Below are positions 1 through 12,677 of a stretch of DNA of 64,000 nt, in pieces. Numbering within the stretch: position 1 is the first letter of the stretch; every line of letters starts with the position of its first letter. This DNA is from Boletus sp. NGJ (lineage: Eukaryota; Basidiomycota; Agaricomycetes; Boletales; Boletaceae). The notes beneath the pieces are model-generated. The model made no database searches, was not told the DNA's origin, and saw nothing but the letters and a program-made list of their open reading frames with translations. The DNA lies in contig JAGTXK010000051.1 of assembly GCA_019096195.1 (NCBI GenBank), positions 111,833-175,832 on the forward strand, read 5' to 3'. The position numbers and the translations under genes were made by a program.

Positions 1-115
1 CAGGAATTGCAACTAAATATCTAGTCTTCGTTATCTGGAGTAGATCGCAAGAATGGCCTCAATGACAAAACAATAGTAAAAACTGGCCTGGCAAGCATTC
101 GAAACCCTAGCACAG
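1..115. repeat. Diverged dispersed repeat, copy A (cut by the window edge)
   Basis: This stretch matches 4629-4780 in the same orientation. Shared landmarks in the same order are GAATTGCAACT versus GAATTACAAC, TCTGGAGT, AAGAATGG, CAATA.T.AAAAA, TGGCCTG.C.AGCATTCGAAAC and CTTAGCA/CCTAGCA. No reading frame is evident. Each copy lies downstream of a laccase 3' end: copy A about 1.9 kb beyond Lac1 and copy B about 1.4 kb beyond Lac2. The repeat may therefore mark the edge of the duplicated laccase unit, which is inference. Confidence 0.6.
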
Positions 116-294
116 GAATAATTAGCACTCCAGTGATTGTTGGAAATACAAACGTCGTGTACTATTCTGCCACTGCTTACTAATTAAATCGTAGTTAAGG
201 TTCATCTCAGAATACTAGTGCGCCTCCACACTGTCCACATTTCAAGAGCCTGAGGAAGCTTACACAGCTGACGCTCCTCGAACGGCGTATGTTA

Positions 295-687
295 CTACCT
301 CGTCCGTGAGCTCATTTGCCCGTCTTGCACAAGGAACTTCGTCTCAGATCCGTCACGGCCAGCCTGTTGAGCGACGTCGCAAATTGCCTCGTTTAAAGTG
401 TGTTGATTCATCTCAATATCATGGTAGAATCTAGCGCTGGACACTGCGTTTACGTTCGAGCCTGAACGATTGGAAACGTCGAACGTGTCGAACGTGATTG
501 GTACGCGTTGGTCTTGAGGTAGGTACCTCTTACCGGCGGTTGATCGGAGTAATCGGAAGGTAATCATAAACTTCACGGGTACGCTGGTGGGCTCAGTATG
601 AACCCAAGTCAACGAGTGACAGCAGACGGTGTTGAACACGTTGGTGAGCAGTGCATACTGAATATTGAATGGTCGACATGCCTTCAT
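295..687 (-). CDS. Hypothetical protein (130 aa, single exon)
   Basis: The reading frame opens with ATG at 687 and runs 130 codons to TAG. I do not recognise the product. It has no clear signal peptide or transmembrane segment; the N-terminal part contains two adjacent Cys (VCCHS) and the C-terminal half is Asp/Asn/Gln-rich and hydrophilic. It may be a genuine lineage-specific gene, one exon of a longer gene, or a chance frame. No neighbour suggests a role. Confidence 0.35.
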   Translation of the reverse strand: MKACRPFNIQYALLTNVFNTVCCHSLTWVHTEPTSVPVKFMITFRLLRSTAGKRYLPQDQRVPITFDTFDVSNRSGSNVNAVSSARFYHDIEMNQHTLNEAICDVAQQAGRDGSETKFLVQDGQMSSRTR

Positions 688-2025
688 TGATGGATTGGTG
701 GATCGATGTACAACCAGGCAAAGGAGCGATCAGATTTTGTTTATATGACCCTGCCGAACGTCTTTCTACTTTCTGCAGTTCATTCTGCTTTGCAGCCCCC
801 GAGTTATTGGATGCAAAAATTTATACTGGTCCCGAGGTGGATGCGTGCAACACAACTGCGTGTGTCATGTCGTCATTCCTCTCGCCTGAGAACGACGGTT
901 CAATAACTCGGACACCGCTGCCGCCGCCCTCTCACCCAACGCGATCGTGGTGTCGTCATCATCATTGCACTCACCTTGCCCCTGCCTGCACTCGCCTCAC
1001 GACTTGAATGTGACAATGACAAAAATGTGACAATTGTGTGCTGAAGCTCGGCTTGGTCTTACCATTGTGTGGGTGCTTGTGGATGGGTAGCTTGCATACC
1101 TCGATGGGAATTTTCAAGCAATGATACTTGCTAATATCTTTTTGCAGTTGGGTTATTTAGTCTAACAGTTAATGGGTCTTACACCTTCCAGTTTTGGAAG
1201 TCACCTGAAGTTGTGCATTCAATTCCCCTGATCTGAACATAGTATTACTACTGTATGTATTTCAACTCTTTACTAGTTGAATCATGGATATCAAGGGCAT
1301 CATTGGTTATCGAGGACAGTAAACCACACCAAGCTTATGGTCATTTATTTACTTATTTTGCAGTGGATGGCACTCTGGTTCAATGACAAGGACACTAATT
1401 TCTAGTTGACCAAATGTCCATTTCAGTGTCACATTGGACAGTAATCTTTAATGCCAGACACTTTTTTGTAATGTCAGGGACATTAACTATTATTGAAATG
1501 GACACTAATGTATAGCGACTTTACTATTCACAGTGGTGGAATTTGGGTGTCATCAATTCATCCTTCATTTCTAATAAGCACCTACTACCACTTGCTGGAC
1601 TCGTCATTGTCACATGGAGGACCTGTGCAAAGTCCACTCACCAGGATGTTGGCAGTGGTAAGACAGGTGTCGTTACATGCAAACGGCTGGTGTATATAAA
1701 TGTCCGAGTCACTGGCAAAAATGACATACGTACTTTGTCCATTGTGAAGTACTCTACCCTGATCATCTCAAGTTTTACAGTAAGTGTCGTCGTTGTCGCG
1801 CGTTCTATTCTCAGGTGCGCTCTACGGGACCTGCATCATGACGCGCCGTTTGCTTCTACTCGTAAGACACATGAAATGAGAGTTCACGCAGAGGGATGCA
1901 AGGAACTGGAGCATTGTCGTATGCTAAATATCACAAATATTTTTCAAATAGCTTTGATCCATCTACGTATACTGTCCTTTCAGGCCAAAGGCGACGGCAA
2001 GATCGGGGATTTAAACATGCATGCC
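688..2025. other. Long gene-poor stretch with short inverted motifs
   Basis: No convincing coding exon is visible here. Between 1381 and 1515 the motif GGACACTAAT occurs twice (about 1389 and 1496), and GTCCATTTC near 1420 is opposed by GAAATGGAC near 1495, a spaced inverted arrangement of the kind left by a decayed DNA transposon. A frame at 1543-2226 on the plus strand is long but shows no family features and overlaps the antisense of the Lac1 3' exons. Confidence 0.4.
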
Positions 2026-4200
2026 CTAGATGCCACGCATCCCCATGCGTGTTTGTCCCCAGTTCTGGTCCACGCCGCACAGTTGATTCCAATCCGCTGT
2101 GACAAGCGATCAATCTCTACAGTTTGCACTAGCACGGTGAGGTACACGACATACCTGGTATCACTGGACCTAGTTCTTGAGCTGCTTCTTTCGGTGCTTC
2201 TGCCATCACGGCAGCAAATCCGCTAGACTCGGTGATCAATTCTAAAGTCATGTTTATTCATCCAAGTTGACGTACTGGTTCAGATGCCAGTCAATGTGAC
2301 TACAAATTAATACGTGAGACCTTGAGACCATGATCTTATAGCACGCTCGCCGTGATCACTCACCAGTGGAGGAACCAAGGTCCAGGGTTATCCGTAATGA
2401 AGCGGATGGTCACATTGTCAGTAGCGCTGCTGCCTATGGACACGACATCGCGGCGGACAGGATTCACGAAATTCGTCGTACTGCTACCCGCAACCCTGAC
2501 AACACTAAATTTGTGCTGAAAAAAAAAACGTTTGGCTGGAGACAAAAAAGGCGAAGTGAACCACATACGCCGTGTAGATGTATAGGGTGCTGAAAAAAAA
2601 ACACGCAGGGTTAGCATGGAACGTCGTGTTCAAACGTAGCGCTTACGGGAAACCCAGCAGCCGCGGTTGGGTTCGGGAAGCTTATTTCTATAACCTTGTT
2701 CGGGGGAAGTATATAGACACTTCCGTTTGGCAGTAGTTGAGAGGGATGTTGTGCTCCACTGAGAATCTGGAGAAGCACAGGGACAGAGGGATTGGCGAAG
2801 GACACATTGTTAAATGTAAAGTACCCCGTCGCGTTGATGCCCGTAGCAAGTTGAAAGCTCATGTCCGCCTTTCCGATCTCGGGCACCCCGGGAGCGCTAG
2901 GGTTGATGAGGGGGTGCAGGCTGCCTTCATTGAACGACAGTTCATACGGGCCAGGTGCTGTCGTGGGATCCTCGTCTGGTGCTCCTTCATATCGCAGGAT
3001 GGCCGAATTTTGACCGTTCGCGAAGGTTAGGGATAAGGATGTGGAAGCGCGAATCCAATAGTTCCCAACGGACTGGTTTGCAGTAACAACTACGGAGTAG
3101 CGTTGACCAGCAAGGACAGGTAACGAGTCAACTTCTACGGGCTCCACTTCATCGCCGTCTGCCTCGATAACAGTCATTCGATGACCATCAATCGTAAAAT
3201 TGAATGAAGGATTGCAAGACAAGCTAACCACGCGGAAGCGATATCGTAACCCTGGCTGAACATTGGTGACCGAGAGGGGAGTCGATGGACCGCCAGCATA
3301 GCGACCAAGGCCATTGACCAGGGTCGCATCCGGAACCACCGGCCCAAAGAGTAGAGTGAGTACAGGAGAGGGTTGGTGATACCTAAATCAGGTCAGCTCA
3401 GACTTTTTGCCGCTGAGAAATTTGATTACCAATCTGAGAGAGTGATAACCGTATTTGCTGATTGGAGTTATCAGATAAAGCGCGGTCGGAAAATTGATGT
3501 AAACCTACCATCATCAACGTCATATAAAGATGCTAGAGGATCCTCTGGATCATAAATAACCAGTGGGCCTCGAAGTCCGTCACAGTATTGAGTTGAATAA
3601 TGTGAGTGATACCAGTATGTTCCACTCTGACCGACAGGAGTGAATTGTGCCGTGAACGCTTCGTTAAAACGAAGCGGGCACTGAGTGACGTATGAAACAC
3701 CGTCAGCCCAGTTGGACTTGCGCTGAAAGATTCCGTGCCAATGCTTTGGGAGTACATGAAGGTGGGGTTTGCGAAATCAGATGTCTGACCACTTACGACG
3801 CTAGTTTCCAGAGGCATAGTATTGTCCGTGAGTTGATTGACGAGTTTAACAACAAACTGATCACTCTAGAAAGGCATGAGTACGCCGGTCTACATAAGTC
3901 ATCGTAATTCTCACCATGTTGGCCTGGATCAGCGGCCCAGGGAATATACCATTCACAAGAGTCGCTCTACAAATCGTTAGGAATGTATCAAAAGCGAGAG
4001 TCAACATCAATTCACGATCTGTTGAACCCATCTGGCGCAATGAATTTGTTCGCGATATTCAGTTGGCTCACAGGTCCAAGCACACTTGCTGGTGTAGCAG
4101 TGGGTGCTGGCGAAGATGTGGTCGAGTCCGAAGTCGTAGAGATCGACAGCGCATTAGATGTGGTGAGTAGTGCAAACGCAAGGAGAGACATGGAAAACAT
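2026..4200 (-). CDS. Laccase 1 (secreted multicopper oxidase)
   Basis: Laccases oxidise phenols by one electron at a T1 copper and reduce O2 to water at a T2/T3 cluster, outside the cell. The ATG at 4200 opens a signal peptide (about residues 1-17, [17 protein letters not shown]) followed by a Ser/Thr/Pro linker. The spliced frame then gives all four copper signatures: L1 HWHGIFQ near 3720, L2 [15 protein letters not shown] near 3600, L3 HPIHLHG on a 21-nt exon (2569-2589) continuing with H, and L4 HCHIDWHL, whose CHIDWHL part lies on a 24-nt exon (2276-2299). The residue ten positions after the L4 Cys is Phe, typical of higher-potential laccases. The last exon reads WNQLC and ends at TAG 2026-2028. 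Roughly a dozen short introns have canonical borders, and no frame break was found. The gene is in tandem with Lac2. Confidence 0.93.
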
Positions 4201-6184
4201 CGTCGAATATTACGGGAGGGGTTTGTGCTGCTTTGAGCACGCTTAGGACCTCTCTTATATTCGGGCACACCGTCTCTGAATCACCGAAATGACATGAAAT
4301 GCTGTTTCAGCGGCATGCGAAGCACACTCGATTCCTGTGCTATACGTACTACTTTGTCCACATTCTCAATGATTGGGAACTGTGCGGGTAGCATCGCCGT
4401 TCCTGTGATGCCGATCCAGCCACTCCTGAGACTGGCAAAATGTACCAGGAAATGATGTAACATGGGGGGGTAGTTCCGTACCCTAGAGAAAATTAAATCA
4501 CTGCAATGTACTTAGCGAGTCAGGAATAGCCGGCCATCAGTTGATTCATTGTGTACCTGATTGATAGAAAGCGCCGCACACCAGCCGATGATGCATAAGC
4601 CTGGTAATCACAATCACGACGACACTCTGCAAGAATTACAACGCGACAAACCAGAACTGCAGCTGTCCAGTCTCCCGTTGTCTGGAGTCAATCAAAACTT
4701 TCAAAAGAATGGTCTCAGCAACATAACAATAATGAAAAAATACTTTGGCCTGACGAGCATTCGAAACCTTAGCAACAGAACTTAAGTTCACGGAAGCGAC
4801 CAAGCTACTAGTTCCAGGTCGATGGACCTTTCGGGTCCAGGTTTCAGATCTCAGATCCGAAATTCATCGCAAACCATTACTATAATAAGCAATCCCGAGA
4901 ATTTTTCGGATAGTCGGTGGCGTGGCATGTTTCCGGTGGCTCGCACACGGCAAATTATTGCCACGTTTTCCCACTCGATTCCTTGTGCACATTCGCAATC
5001 TGTTTTTTTCTCTGAGCCCTAAGCAATTGAGGCAACCCCTTATGATACACTGTGTGTAGTAGATAAGACTTAGTTGATGCATGCTTGCGCAGGGTGCCCG
5101 GACTCGTCTGAAAGGTGGTATGTAACGTTATCCCTAGACGACTCTACCGCAGGCCTTCGAGAATTATGATTGGAGGACGGCTGGTAAAAAAAGCATGGAC
5201 CTGCCAGTGAGCTATGCTGATACGGTCACCTAAAAGGTGCCATTTTGGCTCGCTAAACCCGGTCCCAGATTTTAACTGTATTATCAGGATTACGTTCGCT
5301 ACCGCAGTAGCCGCATTTGGTAAAATAATGGCCGTGCATGGTGGCGCTCGCAGTGGCTAGCAAACAGCAATATTGTTGATCTGAGATACAAAGCGTGAGC
5401 TCGCGCTAACCACGCTAACGACACTCCTAACTAGGAGACAAATATAGCTAGCGTGAATGGCAGTAAGTGCGGACTAGTCAGACGAATTGTAAATGGCGCA
5501 TCTAGTGATTATCCTACCACAATGTTCGTTATCACAGCCGCGTTGGGGGCGGGCAAAGTTGAGCGCCCAGCCTTGACTTATCCCAATTCAAGAATCAGCC
5601 GATGGTAACTTGTCTAGCATCCGATGTGAAGGTGGTCGAGGTTATCGGAAGTCTGCGCTAAATTGTACTACTTTTGGAGCTCAGTCGCGTTGAGCCAGAG
5701 TTCGACCCCTATCAACCGCTCATATCCTCCTATACCTTTTATTCGATGATTGAGTTTGCTGGCAACCAGTCAGGATGCCCATCAGTAAATACAACGGGGA
5801 CCTTGCATTGCGCGTACCCCCGCTTTGGCCCGTGACGCCCTGAAATGATATTATAATATTGTTTGGAGATCATGGCGACTCGAAGTGAATTCTGCAGCAA
5901 TGAGCCTTGCACGCGAGCCTATAATTATCCACCGCTGCAAGCAACGGAGACTGCCATATGGCTGTACAATTTGGATCGTGATGTGTAAAGTATGAAAGCG
6001 CGGACAGCTGGAATGGGTGTTCTATCATAGAACATGAAAGACCATGATGGGCGCATAGTCTAATCCGAAATCGGAGAAAATTATTATAAACGAGGCATGT
6101 GATAGAAACAATCTGCCGAACCATTAATCGCAAAGTGCGAAGGATTATATACACACGAAACGAAAGATAGAAAACGCAGTTCCT
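4201..6184. other. Intergenic region between Lac1 and Lac2
   Basis: About 2 kb lies upstream of Lac1 (which starts at 4200 and reads leftward) and downstream of Lac2. Apart from the repeat at 4629-4780, no exon or family match is visible. The motif CACTCGATTCC(T)TGTGC occurs near 4327 and again near 4972 in the same orientation, a faint hint of a further internal duplication. The first few hundred bases must include the Lac1 promoter. Confidence 0.5.
4629..4780. repeat. Diverged dispersed repeat, copy B
   Basis: Complete copy of the unit also seen at 1-115, in the same orientation and with small insertions relative to copy A. Non-coding. See copy A for the matching landmarks. Confidence 0.6.
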
Positions 6185-8539
6185 TTATGATAATCCAGAC
6201 AAGGAGCTAAAGGTCGGTGGCATGGTGCTGATGTCCGTGTGGTAACTCGTTTTGCTGGAGCTGGTTGGGTCGGAGAGAGTTGAAGTCGTGCTCAAACCGG
6301 TCAAGTTCGCGCTGATGGTGATGTCAAGGGTGGTAAGATTGAAGCTACCCGTAGTGTTGAAAAGGGAGGTAGCTTCCCGGATCCCGGCAGGGCAGAGGTC
6401 ACTCCAGGAACCTGTCATCGACCGCTGTTTAGCAACCCACTCAAGATGCTGGCACATCTGACTACGCACTCGGCAAGATATTGTTCTGTTGTATGGCAGC
6501 CGTATCAGGCGCCTCCGCCATCACCACAGCAAAACCACTGAAATCACCAGTCAGTGAATGAAGAAGATCAGGTAAGACACGTACTTGAACAAGTGGAAGT
6601 CGATATGGCTGAGGAAGCTTCAGAACGGGTAGTCAGAATCTGTCAACAGCTACTCACCAGTGCAGAATCCATGGGCCAGGATTATCCGTCACAAATCGGA
6701 ACGTGATGTTGGACTTTTGCCCTTCTGAGCCCATCGAAACGGTGTCCCGTCTCAGTGGATTGATAAAGTTCGGGGTGCTGTTTGTAGCTGTACGAATCAC
6801 ATGGAAGTTGTGCTGCAACTTCGCTCGGTAATAAGACGACGGCAATAGAAAGCGACTCACGCCGTGGAGATGAATGCCGTGCTGTGACGTTCATATGAAA
6901 GATCTCAGTCTACGATGAGAACAAATTTGTCATCGGTATTACTGACCGGGCTACCTCTAGCACCTCCGGGCGTGAGATCGTTGGCGGGCATGTGAACCTC
7001 GATGACTTTGTTTCTAGGTAGTTCGTAGACGCTGCCTCTGGGAAGAAGTTCCGTGGGATGACGAGCGCCGCTCAGTATTTGAAGGAGGACGGGTGCTGGT
7101 GGGGGTCTGAAGCGAACTCCGTTGACATTGAAGCTGTTGTTAAATCCGGGTACGAGGGTTAGGACGACGTCTGCCTTGCCCACTTCAGGGACGCCGGGAG
7201 GAGCGTGACTCTCAAGAGAATGGAGTCGACTCTCTTCGAAGTGCGCGACGACTGGTCCCTGATTCGTCGTTGGGTCCCGTGTCGGCGCGCTGGCGTACCG
7301 CAGTATCGCAGAGTTCTGCCCATCGATGAACGTTTGGTTGCCATGGTTGGGCAATGCACGTATCCAGTAGTTGTCTACCGGTTGATCAGCGGTGACCACG
7401 ACAGAGTATCGCTGCCCCGCAAGGACCTGGAGCCAATCAACTTCTTCTGGAATGGTCTCAACGCCATCAGCTTCGATAATCGTCATTCGATGGCCGTCAA
7501 TGGTGAAGTTATGCCATGCGTCACAGGATGCTCCGATAATACGGAAACGATAGCGTTTGCCATGCTCAACGTTGACAACCGAAAGAGGTGTTTTCGGACC
7601 TCCTGCATAGCGTCCTTTGCCATTGATAGTGGTCGTATTGGGAGTGAACGGCGGTGCGATCTTCCGAGAGGGTACATGCCACCTATGCGTGACTTGTGTA
7701 ACCGGAATCTTTAAGAATAATATGTGAAACTCACCAGTCCGCGAGAGTTATGATCGTGTTCTCTGTAACAGCATCAGCCATGCATGCGAGTCAAATAGAC
7801 AAAAATTGTAGACAGACCATCATCAACATCGTACAATCGAGCATGAGGATCATCAGGGTCGTAGATAATCAATGGGCCACGAAGTCCGTCGCAATACTGC
7901 AATTCATGATGGGAGTGGTACCAATAGGTGCCCGTCTGGTTTTCAGCGTTGAACTGATACAAAAAATTCTGGCCAGGTTGAATGGGACATTGAGTTATGA
8001 AAGAAACGCCGTCGGCCCAGTTGGTTCTGTTCTGGAATATTCCGTGCCAGTGCTGAAGACAAACGCTCCGCCACACGACAGACAGGATGCAAAGTCGAAC
8101 GAACTCACGATTGTAGTCGTCAGCTCCATGGTAGGGTCGTGCAAGTTGTTGATGACGTTGATTGAAAAATTGCGGCCCTATTCTCGCAGCGTCATCTTTC
8201 ACGGCTGCCCAACGACATCGGTGATAAGCCACGAACCTTCTGCGCCTTGATGACCGGACCAGGAAAGGTACCACCAGCTAAGGTAGCACTGGGGACGTGT
8301 GTCAGAAAAACGAGACCATCGCCAAAGATGCAAACCAACCTTCGGGTGTATCCATCAGGGTCGATTACCTTGTTCGCGATCTCAAGCTCGCCGTTGGTAG
8401 CGTCGATGACACCCGGAGAATTAGATCCGTTTGCCCTCGTACGTACTCGAGACCTAGGTTCAGACACGCGAGAGACGGCCTCCAATGAACAGGCGATAGA
8501 GAGAAGGAAGACCAGAGACGTCAACGAGAACACGTGCAT
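6185..8539 (-). CDS. Laccase 2 with a Ser/Thr-rich C-terminal extension
   Basis: Secreted multicopper oxidase of the same family as Lac1. Translation starts at the ATG at 8539, giving a signal peptide ([18 protein letters not shown]). The frame then gives [11 protein letters not shown], the exon [16 protein letters not shown]1 [16 protein letters not shown]2 [16 protein letters not shown]3 HGIHLHG on a 21-nt exon (6861-6881) followed by H, and L4 HCHIDFHL with its second half on a 24-nt exon (6585-6608). The axial residue is Phe. In L3 the usual Pro is Gly, but all three His are kept. After the final WSDLCPAG the protein continues for about 65 residues rich in Ser, Thr and Leu before TAA at 6185-6187, which is longer than usual for basidiomycete laccases. 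All exons join in frame. Confidence 0.93.
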
Positions 8540-8845
8540 CTTGAGTGCGTCGAGAATCGAGATGGACCTGAGGGACCGCCTGGCTCGAGGACAGCGATGA
8601 ATGATAGGTTTCGTTGCTCGAACTCTGCCTTTTCTACGCTGGAGCAAAGTCTCAGCTCATAACGATGTCATCGGTACGATTTGAAACGGAGGTTGGTGAG
8701 CCGTCACGTTGGATAGTAGACCGACTGATTCGATTCTAGACCTAGACTCGACTAGCCGTTATCGTGATCCAGTTGGGTGGAGAACCTGAGAGCCTCCATG
8801 TCGAAAGCGAGCTGTCGAGGGTGAGGGTGTGAGAGCACAACGCCG
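8540..8845. promoter_or_regulatory. Shared upstream region of Lac2 and the TGS1 homologue
   Basis: Only 306 bp separate the start codons of the divergently transcribed Lac2 (leftward) and trimethylguanosine synthase (rightward), so both promoters must lie here or overlap the 5' ends. No convincing TATA box or known element stands out by eye. Confidence 0.6.
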
Positions 8846-9964
<1,119 letters not shown>

Positions 9965-10281
9965 TCGCAATTACTGACACCGCAATCGCTACTAGTAACA
10001 TCAAAGTACACTGGAAGTAAGTACATTGACGCACGCCGTAACAATGATGCACGGTTAACCCCACTGCTTTATGAGCAGTGTTGTTGCAGCAAGTGTGGAC
10101 ATCCGTGTCGAACGTTCCATGTTACTAACCTACAGAGGTCACTTGGATGTGTGAAGTACCAAGATCGGAGGCATGCAATTTGTGGGACTCATCATTCAAG
10201 TAGGACATCAACACGCGTCCGCTTTGTCCACCGTTACCGCGTCCACCGATCAGACATAGCAATCACTGCCTCGACCATCAT

Positions 10282-10908
10282 TCAGGGGTCACATTTCCAA
10301 TCACAGACCCAAAGTTTGGCTAGGCTGTGCATTCTCGCCCGACTAGCCTCCTGTCGTCCTCCCCTATGTGTGAGAACACTTACACTATGGGCAACGTTCA
10401 TGACATGGTCCGTATGAACACCGAAATCAGCGCTGGCGAGCATGATATTATTGGAGGCGCGTCCTCCATTCTCACGCGTATTGCAGTTCACCGTGTGTAT
10501 CGTCATTCGAACCAGGGGGAGAGTCGTAACATAGAGGTTCGTTTGCGAACACCCAGGCGGCACGTACTCGTGTGAGCGTGAGGCTGTACCGTATACCTCG
10601 GGTGGTAAGAACAACCCTGGAACTTTGAAGTGATACGGCCGCATCAGCGTTCCGGTATAATACGGACGCAAATTTGTGCATACAGAATCTTCAAGTTGGT
10701 GTTCTCACCAGAACATAAGTGGAACGTCGGCACCGAGAGCTCGGACATATTGCTTGGGTTGACCATATGCATATGTACTTCCATCAAGTTCGGCCCCAAT
10801 GCTCGCTCGAACCGAGGCGTCAATGTAAATGAACATGGTTCCTTGATATAGCGCTTTGCGGCGTCCTAGGCACATTCCGAGTATCTGGTCTTGTTTGCGA
10901 GAATCCAT
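10282..10908 (-). CDS. Hypothetical protein, uncertain exon structure
   Basis: Two overlapping minus-strand frames look like parts of one gene. The ATG at 10908 opens a 67-codon frame (MDSRKQDQILGMC...), and a second open frame at 10671-10282 contains PGLFLPPEVYG and ADFGVHTDHVMNVAH. The latter is followed by a plausible GTAAGTG donor near 10399. I could not find a convincing intron joining them: the only nearby GT...AG pair would be about 20 nt. I do not recognise the product. Confidence 0.3.
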
Positions 10909-11367
10909 CCTGGGCGCGCTCTACGTAAAAACGCACAGCAAGGTGTCCACGGTATAACCGACAATATGTAAATTACGTCCCGTCGCTGATTGCCACGTAT
11001 GCACTTGTTCCTGCCAGTGAAATCCAACTATGGGAAGGAAGAAAAAAAGAAAAAGAAAAACTTAACAAATAACATAAAAATAGTCTAAACACAAATGACA
11101 AATGCCCGCACGACTTGCGGCGCCCGACCGTCTAGATTCAACGATACCTCATTTCCAACTGTATCTGGTCCCATTGACAGCGCATCATTTAAATCTCCTC
11201 CCGTAGACCCTCTTGGCAAGTTGGCTACGTATGCTCTGGTTGGTCCCGACCCGGGGCTCATGTGTGACCCGTAGTTTGGCGTACCCATCCTTCTGTGCGA
11301 TGCTCCGAAGCATCAACGATGGAATGTGGGTGAGCGAATGGCAAAGATTGGCTCATATAAACCAACA

Positions 11368-11776
11368 TCAATATGATCGAGGTGATGGAAGTGGTAGGTT
11401 GGCAAGCAGGAACGAATCCGCGCTTCCATCCAGGCCCCAAATTTCGGTCGTGAATTGATGGGTAGTTCCGCCACGCGATGCGTGTTGAAGGTTGATGATG
11501 AGGCGACACGTCTATGGAATTGTGGGGGAAAGGGAATCAACACCAATACCCGAACGGCAGCTGGGAAGGATTCAGAAAAGAAAAGGACGACGTACTGCAA
11601 TGGAGATAAGCATTGGAAGGAAGCTTTCATTGATTGGTCAGGAAGGGTGTCAGATGATGAGATGCGCAGCGGGACGCACAAGATCGTCACACTCGCCATG
11701 GGGTTATCACGGAGGATTAGTACCAAAATAATCACAAGAAACACTTGCGCGCGCGTTGATTCAGCTCCTCAATGCG

Positions 11777-11807
<31 letters not shown>

Positions 11808-12677
11808 TTGTTTTGCTTACCAGCAATGCACACGAACACCAACAGACCATCGCGGATGGTCACGCAGGCAATAGACGCCCTTGGTCGGACAACGCGATCC
11901 CGTTTGCGGTACGCCAACCACAAGAGGACTGTTTGTGATGCAAACGTGCCGGCGACGAACACGATGATCGACTTTGGTATCCCGACCATTATGCAAGCAG
12001 AGTCGTAAGTCATTGTGGGGATGGCCGCTATCATGGAAGCAATCGTCGTCAAAAGCTCTATCAGAACGGCAAGGGTTGCAAACACGCAGCTCCACGCATG
12101 CCGTCCGTATAGTGCATAGACTAATCGCATCGTCAGATGGGGGAACATATGAAACTCGCAAGGTACGCACTTCGGAGGAGCAAGACGACATCAAAACAAA
12201 GCATGAGGAATGTGACCGCTGTCATCTCGAGGGCACGATATATCCGACAATTTTCCGTGGACATGGAATGAATCGTAAAGTAAAACAATTGAACTGAAGC
12301 CACCCCGCTAGATATAGATGGTCAGGCCCAGTCTACACAATAAAGCAAACGGACATTTACGTCTGCACAACCAGCGCAAAGTATTTCGCAAAGATATACA
12401 ACCACTTGACATAGGCTGTGTTTGCCATACTGGTGCACAACAGAAATCACGTTCTATACGGTTTCGCGTGGAAGAATACAACGACGCACGGCCAGATAAA
12501 AGTAACTTCATGGTCCAGTGAGATGAACCACTCCCAGACCATGACTATCAAAGAAGCAGCTAAAACAAACGTTTAGGGGGGGTATAGGCGACAGACACAA
12601 TTGTGTCGCTCACCTGTAGCGTACCCACAGACCTGGCATAATCCCTGGCATGTCGAAATCTCAACTGCTGTACTCAT
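11368..12677 (-). CDS. DUF6533-type seven-transmembrane protein
   Basis: This is a basidiomycete-expanded family of putative membrane proteins of unknown function. From the ATG at 12677, exons splice to give MSTAVEISTCQGLCQ, then the family signature VWEWFISLDHEVTFIW, then YVKWLYIFAKYFAL. These are followed by a helix ending DVVLLLRIYALYGRHAWS, several more hydrophobic stretches (FATLAVLIELLTTIA, PKSIIVFVAGTFA), a loop with IRDGLLVFVCIA, a last helix VFLVIILVLIL and the cytosolic RLIINLQHASRGG, ending SPRSY and TGA at 11368-11370. The join between the last helix and RLIINLQ was not resolved; one or two introns lie between about 11500 and 11680. A (AT)13 run lies in the preceding intron. Confidence 0.72.
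11777..11802. repeat. (AT)13 microsatellite inside an intron
   Basis: Thirteen AT dinucleotides lie within an intron of the DUF6533-type gene. Likely length-polymorphic; no function inferred. Confidence 0.9.
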
